This document shows, one piece after another, positions 50,301-64,000 of a DNA stretch of 64,000 nucleotides (position 1 is the stretch's first letter; the number at the start of each line of letters is the position of its first letter). The notes under the pieces are model-generated. The model searched no databases. It was not told the DNA's origin and was given only the letters and a program-made list of their open reading frames with translations. The position numbers were made by a program, and so were the translations under genes. The DNA is from Scylla paramamosain. Lineage: Eukaryota > Arthropoda > Malacostraca > Decapoda > Portunidae. Where the stretch lies: NCBI RefSeq assembly GCF_035594125.1, contig NW_026973727.1, positions 1 to 64,000 of the forward strand, in the 5' to 3' direction.

Positions 50301-52700
50301 CAAACACTTTCCTCAATCAGCATCAGTGAGAAGGACATAACAGAGGCAATAAAAGCCATAGCCCCTGATGCAGCAGCTGGACCCGACGGCTTTCATGCCC
50401 AACTGCTAAGAAACTGCAGCCAGGAACTAGCCAAACCACTCCAAATGCTGTGGTCACTCTCACTGCAATCTGGAACAGTGCCTGCAGCCCTCAAGTCTGC
50501 CATCATCACACCCATACACAAGGGAGGCAGCAGAGGCCTAGCCAGTAAATACAGACCAGTTGCCCTGACATCCCACCTCATCAAGATCTGTGAGAGAATA
50601 GTACGGAAGAGGATGGTGGAATTCCTAGACAAAAAGAAAGCCTTTAACAATGGACAACATGGTTTCAGACAGGGCCGCTCATGCCTGTTCCAGCTACTAC
50701 AACATTATGAGAGGATCCTAGAAAGTACACAAGATGGCCACAATGCTGACGTGATATATTTGGATTTTGCGAAAGCTTTCGATAAAGTGGACCACGGGAT
50801 ACTCCTGTACAAACTCCGAAAACATGGAATAGTGGGCCCACTTGGAAGATGGCTACACGGCTTTCTGACTGGGAGGACCCAACAAGTATCAGTCCAAGGT
50901 GAACTCTCTGAACTGAGCATTGTACGGAGTGGAGTGCCCCAAGGCTCAGTGCTGGGACCACTCCTATTTTTAATCCATGTAGGAGACATTGACGACAACC
51001 TGGAACACGCTGAAGCATCCTCCTTTGCAGACGATACCAGGATAAAACATCAAATAACATGCCCAGAAGATGCAGCCAATATTCAGGGATATTTGCACAA
51101 AATACTGGACTGGGCATCAACCAACAACATGCTCCTTAATGGCGACAAATTTGAACTGATACGCTATGGGAGAAACGAAGTCCTTAAAAACTCAACATGC
51201 TATGAATATAACAAAATCAGCCAATAGAAGACAAAGAGCATGTCAAGGATCTGGGAGTCCATATGAGCAGCGACGCAACTTTTTCCCACCATATCAACAA
51301 AATAGCCGAAGCAGGAAAGAGCATGAGTGGGTGGGTGCTGAGAACCTTTGCCTCCAGGGATGGGCAGTGCCTGAAGACTCTATGGAAATCTCTGGTACTC
51401 CCAAGGCTGGAGTATTGCTGTCAACTCTGGTCCCCACACAAGATCCAAGAAATTACTACCCTAGAAGCCATCCAAAGAGCCTTCACTGCAAGAATCCAGG
51501 AGGTACAGCACTTGGACTACTGGGAAAGGCTCAGTGAGCTGAAATTGTACTCGCTACAGCGAAGAAGGGAGCGATACTGTATACTGTACGTGTGGAAAAT
51601 ATTAGAGGACAGAGTACCAAACGTGGGGATCATAGTAAACCAACATCCGAGGAAAGGGAGACTCTGCTTCATCAAGGGTGTCCAAGGCTCCATACAACGA
51701 GTGAGGACACTGACCCACAACTCCTTCACCCACAATGGACCTCGTCTGTTTAACTGCCTCCCCCAAGAACTCAGAGATCTGAGTGGAACTAGCCCTGAAA
51801 CCTTTAAAAGAAACCTAGATAAGTGGTTAGAAGGGCTACCAGACCATCCACCAATACCAGGATACCCCAGCTGCCACCACAACACCTTGCCTGAAGTACT
51901 CCAGGAACAGGAAAGGGAAGAGACAGTGGGATCGACGGGGACAGGCGGAAGCCGACTTCAGCCCTGCTGTTAATGGGCAGAATTTTCGAAAGTATCGAAA
52001 GTAAGTATAAGTAAGTCCTTCTGCAACATCACTCTCATTGCCTGCTTTCAGAATGGACTCCAGAACAACCCTGTTTCTGGAAAACAACAAATCAATTAAC
52101 TCCCAAGCAGGAGGGGTCTAGGGGCTAGGATATGTTTGAGAAATTTGAAATATTAAGGTAAATTTCCTTAGATTTTTAACACCCTTATTTCACTTATTTT
52201 TCATCCCCCCCAAAAAAACCCAATTCTCCACAGGTCCCCAAGCTTGTTTGAGGGGTTAGGGGAGGTTAGCGGTGGAATGGAGAGGACGGACTTCTTATCA
52301 AGAAATACCGATTTGGTTAGCTGCTGAAGCATTTTATATAAAACATTACCTAACCTAACCGCAGGGGGATGGGGAGCTTATGCTTGACAAAATTGGTCCA
52401 CTAGATACTCGAGTTAGTCTCCGAAGATTTAGCATTCAAGCTTGAGCACTTAAGGGGGGGGGGTATGGAACTGAGCTTTACCCACCCTGGAAAACGGTCA
52501 TGGGGCGTAAGTAAGTGATCTTACTGTGCTGAGGCCACCGTTGAGCTGCCCCTGGCCAGGCAAGCCTCTGTGTGTTCCCGCCTCCCTGAACCACACCACC
52601 ACTCTACACCACATACCACTCACTTGTCATGGTCCTTGTGGGAACCGCCGGACGAAACAAGCGCCTGCAGCTGTTGACGAATCTGCACAGCGAAAGCCAT
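44381..52700 (-). CDS. CSN4: COP9 signalosome complex subunit 4, nine coding exons, exon 2 split by a LINE
   Basis: CSN4 is a PCI-domain subunit of the COP9 signalosome, which removes NEDD8 from cullins; it acts in nucleus and cytosol. Exons in transcript order: 52,624-52,700 (ATG at 52,700), 52,018-52,076 plus 47,613-47,637 (one exon split by a retrotransposon), 47,060-47,178, 46,684-46,820, 46,329-46,443, 45,731-45,920, 45,379-45,582, 44,905-45,080, 44,381-44,539 (TGA at 44,381-44,383). GT-AG sites and phases agree at every junction except the LINE site. Family landmarks are [60 protein letters not shown] and the winged-helix segment [16 protein letters not shown]. The predicted product is about 419 residues against about 406 in the human protein. 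Most of the excess is 11 residues at the start of exon 7, where the acceptor is uncertain. Identity is secure; intactness is not. Confidence 0.93.
44715..44815 (+). repeat. Dispersed repeat, copy 2, in CSN4 intron 8
   Basis: Matches 27,490-27,600 in the same orientation. It lies between the last two CSN4 coding exons. Confidence 0.6.
47310..47374. repeat. (GA)n microsatellite in CSN4 intron 2
   Basis: About 65 bases of GA repeat between CSN4 exons 2 and 3. Confidence 0.97.
47613..47637 (-). pseudogene. CSN4: CSN4 exon 2, downstream half, beyond the LINE 5' end
   Basis: This 25-nt piece encodes AHQAFIEA plus one base and ends at a good donor (GTAAAG). It supplies exactly the residues missing between the upstream half (ending DVAE) and exon 3 (starting IVKENVSL). 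Counting the single shared G at the junction once, the two halves total 83 nt and restore the phase required by exons 1 and 3. A CAG precedes it on the minus strand and could act as an acceptor, but no matching donor exists at the upstream half. Confidence 0.8.
47962..48960 (+). CDS. LINE ORF1: PHD-like finger plus three CCCH-type zinc fingers
   Basis: A 332-codon ORF, intact from ATG to TAA. Residues 28-75 form a C4HC3, PHD-like array (C28, C31, C41, C44, H49, C52, C72, C75). After an acidic and Ser/Thr-rich linker and a proline run, residues of about 165-235 carry three C-x(7-13)-C-x(4-8)-C-x3-H units (endings CSHNH, CQDYH, CRYPH). The C-terminus is Gln- and Lys-rich with a predicted coiled coil ([20 protein letters not shown]). 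PHD-type fingers are known in CR1 ORF1 proteins, which act as nucleic-acid-binding chaperones; RNA binding by the CCCH units is inferred. The stop overlaps the ORF2 start by 22 bases in another frame, suggesting re-initiation or coupled translation. Confidence 0.85.
   Translation: MDQEAKMEATTSADVNNRAQSKTDIYPCTKCQKHCNMGIKCNNCSMWTHYLCTELPTYYVVVLTKSNRRYTCLFCVKLNYSDYDTQAEEIEDSKKNENTPLGSQDLPSSETTQSTGKGESTESKDQKGDEARPSTITTESTTITPPPPADATQVDNPIRHLKTCRYYRKNICKFGVRGEGCSHNHPKACTKLLRHGLDKKLGCTLGRRCQDYHPIICRNAIWTQTCFEEICRYPHPKGTTRKREDDIITHPQQNNTPKEQVKVNPTMEKQQDRQNATANQSQTMETEQNLFLDKVFQKITEMEKQQQKTIGNLMDRLERLEMRDRGCNRMYH
48939..51973 (+). pseudogene. LINE ORF2: endonuclease and reverse transcriptase, one stop and one frameshift
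   Basis: Endonuclease landmarks in order: [28 protein letters not shown] (usually GDFN, so a Gly-to-Glu change next to the catalytic Asp) and LSDHNY. Reverse transcriptase landmarks: [27 protein letters not shown] (motif A), [13 protein letters not shown] (motif B) and FADD (motif C). The C-terminal thumb region ([24 protein letters not shown]) follows. An in-frame TGA at 49,905-49,907 lies between the two domains. A frameshift near 51,215 separates motif C from the thumb. Otherwise the reading is open, so decay is recent or partly due to assembly indels. Confidence 0.88.
52018..52076 (-). pseudogene. CSN4: CSN4 exon 2, upstream half, ending at the LINE 3' end
   Basis: The acceptor TTTTCCAG leads into codons reading [19 protein letters not shown], homologous to the N-terminal helix region of CSN4. 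Coding similarity stops at 52,018, where the reverse complement of the LINE tail begins. No GT donor follows; reading on gives retrotransposon-derived residues and then a stop. The other half of the exon is at 47,613-47,637. Confidence 0.8.
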
Positions 52701-52795
52701 TGCCGTTTTTCACTGAAAACAGAAATGCGACACACACCAACAGCGACGGACAAGACTGAGACGAGGCAGCGAGGCGCGAGCGTCAGCTGGACCTG

Positions 52796-52803
52796 TGACG
52801 TCA
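52796..52803. promoter_or_regulatory. cAMP-response-element palindrome upstream of CSN4
   Basis: The full palindrome TGACGTCA lies about 96 bases upstream of the CSN4 start codon, in a moderately GC-rich stretch expected to be the core promoter or 5' UTR. It is the consensus for CREB/ATF-type bZIP factors. One eight-base palindrome is weak evidence; its position next to a housekeeping start is what makes it worth noting. Confidence 0.45.
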
Positions 52804-52885
52804 CAACAAAACAACACTACCATCATCACTATCATCATCAGCAGCAGCAACAGCAACCATTCATATCTCTGCCTACTACCCTTAA

Positions 52886-53170
52886 GGGGCCCATACACGT
52901 TCAAAAAAAGCGTCAAAATTTTGCATCAAAATTTTGATGCAAAATTTGAGTGTGTGTAGGACGTTTTGATGTCAAAAAAAGATTTGAAGCAAAATTTTGA
53001 TTGATCAAATCCGTTTGATATTTTTTGACGAGTCGTCAAATTTTTGATGCGTGTGGGGGCTCCTGTCAAAATTTTGATCAAACTGTTTAGTTTGCAGGTG
53101 ACTGACGAGGAGACAGGATCGTCATGTCTGCGAAGGAGGAGGCCGAAAAGAAATTTTTGATTTCTTTTCG
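52886..53170 (+). mobile_element. Possible Harbinger-like DNA transposon end with palindrome cluster
   Basis: Begins right after TTAA with GGGGCCCATACACGTTC, resembling the terminal inverted repeats of PIF/Harbinger-type elements. Inside are at least four copies of CAAAATTTTG-type palindromes (about 52,912-53,085), often as TCAAAATTTTGA. An ATG at 53,124 opens MSAKEEAEKKF, and the sequence then runs into an AT microsatellite. No transposase catalytic region is present. It lies just upstream of CSN4. Confidence 0.45.
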
Positions 53171-53197
53171 ATTTGATATATATATTCTTCTTTGATT

Positions 53198-53200
<3 letters not shown>

Positions 53201-53273
<73 letters not shown>
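53201..53273. repeat. (TA)n microsatellite
   Basis: A perfect TA run of about 73 bases, directly after the possible transposon end. Confidence 0.97.
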
Positions 53274-53277
<4 letters not shown>

Positions 53278-53279
53278 TT

Positions 53280-54730
<1,451 letters not shown>

Positions 54731-54734
54731 ATAC

Positions 54735-54740
54735 TTTATT
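54735..54740 (-). terminator. LIN54 polyadenylation signal
   Basis: AATAAA on the minus strand about 236 bases after the LIN54 stop, the first canonical signal downstream. Confidence 0.5.
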
Positions 54741-54975
54741 ATTTAATTTTTGTGTGTATCTCCACTATTACTTATGTATTTCTCAATGTATCTGGCCATG
54801 TATTTATCTAGCTTAACTAAAACTGAAAAGATATGCATGAAAGCACTACTCACACACAACCATACAGTCTTCATATCTTCACAGTTTAATGTTAATGGCA
54901 TGAGGTGTAATGTGGTGCTCAACAGAAATGTACAGCAGTGCACGGAAAAGGTGAGTCAGGGACGAAGCACTCTGT

Positions 54976-62801
<7,826 letters not shown>

Positions 62802-63194
62802 CTTTGTCTGTGGATGAGCAGGATCATAATCTTTGGCGATGTCACACACAAACACACCAACTACCAAACAAAGGGATAAATTGGATAAATATAGATACAA
62901 ATGTAGCTCAGGCTCTGTACAGATAGGTACTAACACTTGTTCACCTTCCCAACTCATCATGTGACTAACACCTCTAAACTCCAATCAAGTCAAAGGGTGC
63001 ATTATTGCCAATATGGCTGAATAAATTACAAGATCTCATACATCTTTAAGATGCATGTTATTGTTCGGGAGGTGCTGTGGTGAATAGGACAGACAGTGAG
63101 AGCAATGAAAGTGCACTTGGAATGTGTGGCATGTCAGTAAAATGTGACAAAAATGCCAACAAAATTAGAAGAAAAAGGCCCACTGAGGTGCCAG

Positions 63195-63560
63195 TCCCTA
63201 AACAGTCAGAAATGATCATGAAAACTGGAGGATAAGTGTCTCAAAACCTCCCTCAAGTCATAAGGAGGAAAGACAGAAGTAGAAAGGGAGTTCCAGAATT
63301 TACCAGAAAAGGAAATGAATGATTGAGAATACTGGTTAACACTTGCAATTGAGAGGTGGATAGAATAGGGATGAGAGAAAGTAGAAAGTTTTATGAAGTG
63401 AGGCTGCAGGAGGGGAGGAGGCATGCAGTTAGCAAGATCAGAAGAGCAGTTAGCATGAAAATAGTGGTACAAGATAGCAAGAGACACAATATTGTGGCAA
63501 AAAGAGAGAGAGATTGCAAAGTCTGTTACAGTGTTATGAGTGGAACTCCCCATACATGTA
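63195..63560 (-). mobile_element. LINE reverse-transcriptase C-terminal fragment
   Basis: The minus strand reads AILYHYFHANCSSDLANCM, PPPLLQPHF, HPYSIHLSIASVNQY and GKFWNSL, the typical tail of this decapod LINE family. It is 5'-truncated and lies upstream of LIN54. Confidence 0.75.
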
Positions 63561-63797
63561 AGGCATACTCCTTACATGGATGGATAAGGTCCCTGTACAG
63601 AATCAGCAATTGGAGGAGATAAGAAAAAAAACTGGCTTAACTTTATAGAAGCTGTTTTAGCTAGAAATAAGACATAAAGTTTCCAGTTTATATTATAAGT
63701 AAAGGATAGACTGAAGATGTTCAGTGTAGAAGAAGGGGACAGTTGAGAGTCAATGAAGAAGAGAAGATAGCTATCTAGAAGGTAGCATCATGTCGAT

Positions 63798-63905
63798 GTT
63801 GAGGAGGAGGAGGAGGAGGAGGAGGAGGAGGAGGAGGAGGAGGAGGAGGAGGAGGAGGACGACAAAGATGAGGAAGAGGAAGAGGAAGAGGAAGAGGAGG
63901 AGGAG
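63798..63905. repeat. (GGA)n array
   Basis: About 20 GGA units followed by GAAGAG units, just before the window-edge LINE fragment. Confidence 0.96.
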
Positions 63906-63914
63906 GATGAAAAG

Positions 63915-64000
63915 CATGGATACAAGAGCAAGTTATGTCATTGCCTACAAAGATGCAACATCCAGCTCTGGATTAAAAATGAATATGGAGAAAATAGGAG
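63915..64000 (-). mobile_element. LINE endonuclease fragment cut by the window edge
   Basis: The sequence (GCATCCAGCTTTGGAT-like, here GCAACATCCAGCTCTGGAT) matches 10,265-10,350 of the larger copy, where the endonuclease RAGCCIYVRND-type region is encoded on the minus strand. It continues beyond the window. Confidence 0.6.

Larger units (their letters stand above)
47638..52017 (+). mobile_element. CR1-like non-LTR retrotransposon, near full length, inserted in CSN4 exon 2
   Basis: An element of about 4.4 kb: 5' UTR of about 320 bases, ORF1 with zinc fingers, ORF2 with apurinic-type endonuclease and reverse transcriptase, and a short 3' end with GTAAGT-type repeats (TAAGTATAAGTAAGT) instead of a poly(A) tail. 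A zinc-finger ORF1, an EN-RT ORF2 and a short 3' repeat fit the CR1/L2 group. Ends were set by where CSN4 coding similarity stops on either side. Target-site duplication is at most one base, as is common for CR1. ORF2 has one in-frame stop and one frameshift, so this copy is probably inactive unless those are assembly errors. Confidence 0.85.

Noticed and set aside
47638..52017. The LINE as ordinary intron content of CSN4
   Set aside because: The coding sequence on both sides belongs to one exon with matching phase, and no GT donor is present at the upstream boundary. A plain intronic insertion is not supported, though cryptic splicing remains possible.

Overview
This window looks like nuclear DNA of a decapod crustacean, most likely a crab. 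Three things point there: very dense dinucleotide and trinucleotide arrays, several non-LTR retrotransposon families of the kind that litter decapod genomes, and a broken troponin C-like gene with an arthropod-type sequence. The species cannot be named from the sequence alone. No CRISPR array, operon or convincing tRNA/rRNA gene was seen.

Layout. Positions 1-44,200 are gene-poor: microsatellites, fragments of at least four LINE families, a MITE-like family with inverted ends, a fold-back element, a decayed troponin C-like pseudogene (7,641-7,961), two weak candidate 3'-terminal exons (near 1,518 and 37,969) and unexplained GC-rich islands. Positions 44,200-62,801 hold two conserved single-copy-type genes, both on the minus strand. 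COP9 signalosome subunit 4 (CSN4) spans 44,381-52,700 with nine coding exons. LIN54 (tesmin/CXC subunit of the DREAM/MuvB complex) spans 54,976-62,801 with thirteen coding exons. The right edge carries LINE fragments and a GGA array.

The most striking object is a nearly full-length, two-ORF CR1-like retrotransposon (about 47,638-52,017, plus strand). It sits exactly inside what should be one 83-nt coding exon of CSN4. The two exon halves flank it, rejoin in the correct reading frame with a single shared base, and no GT splice donor is visible at the upstream half. Either this haplotype carries a disrupted CSN4, or splicing is unusual, or the assembly joined two haplotypes. LIN54 carries two apparent frameshifts of opposite sign in its second CXC region, and one CSN4 exon boundary is irregular. 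Assembly indels and real pseudogenisation must therefore be told apart.

CSN4 is a PCI-domain scaffold of the deneddylase that acts on cullin-RING ligases. LIN54 is the DNA-binding subunit that recruits MuvB complexes to cell-cycle gene promoters. They lie head-to-tail with about 2 kb between them; nothing in the sequence shows co-regulation.
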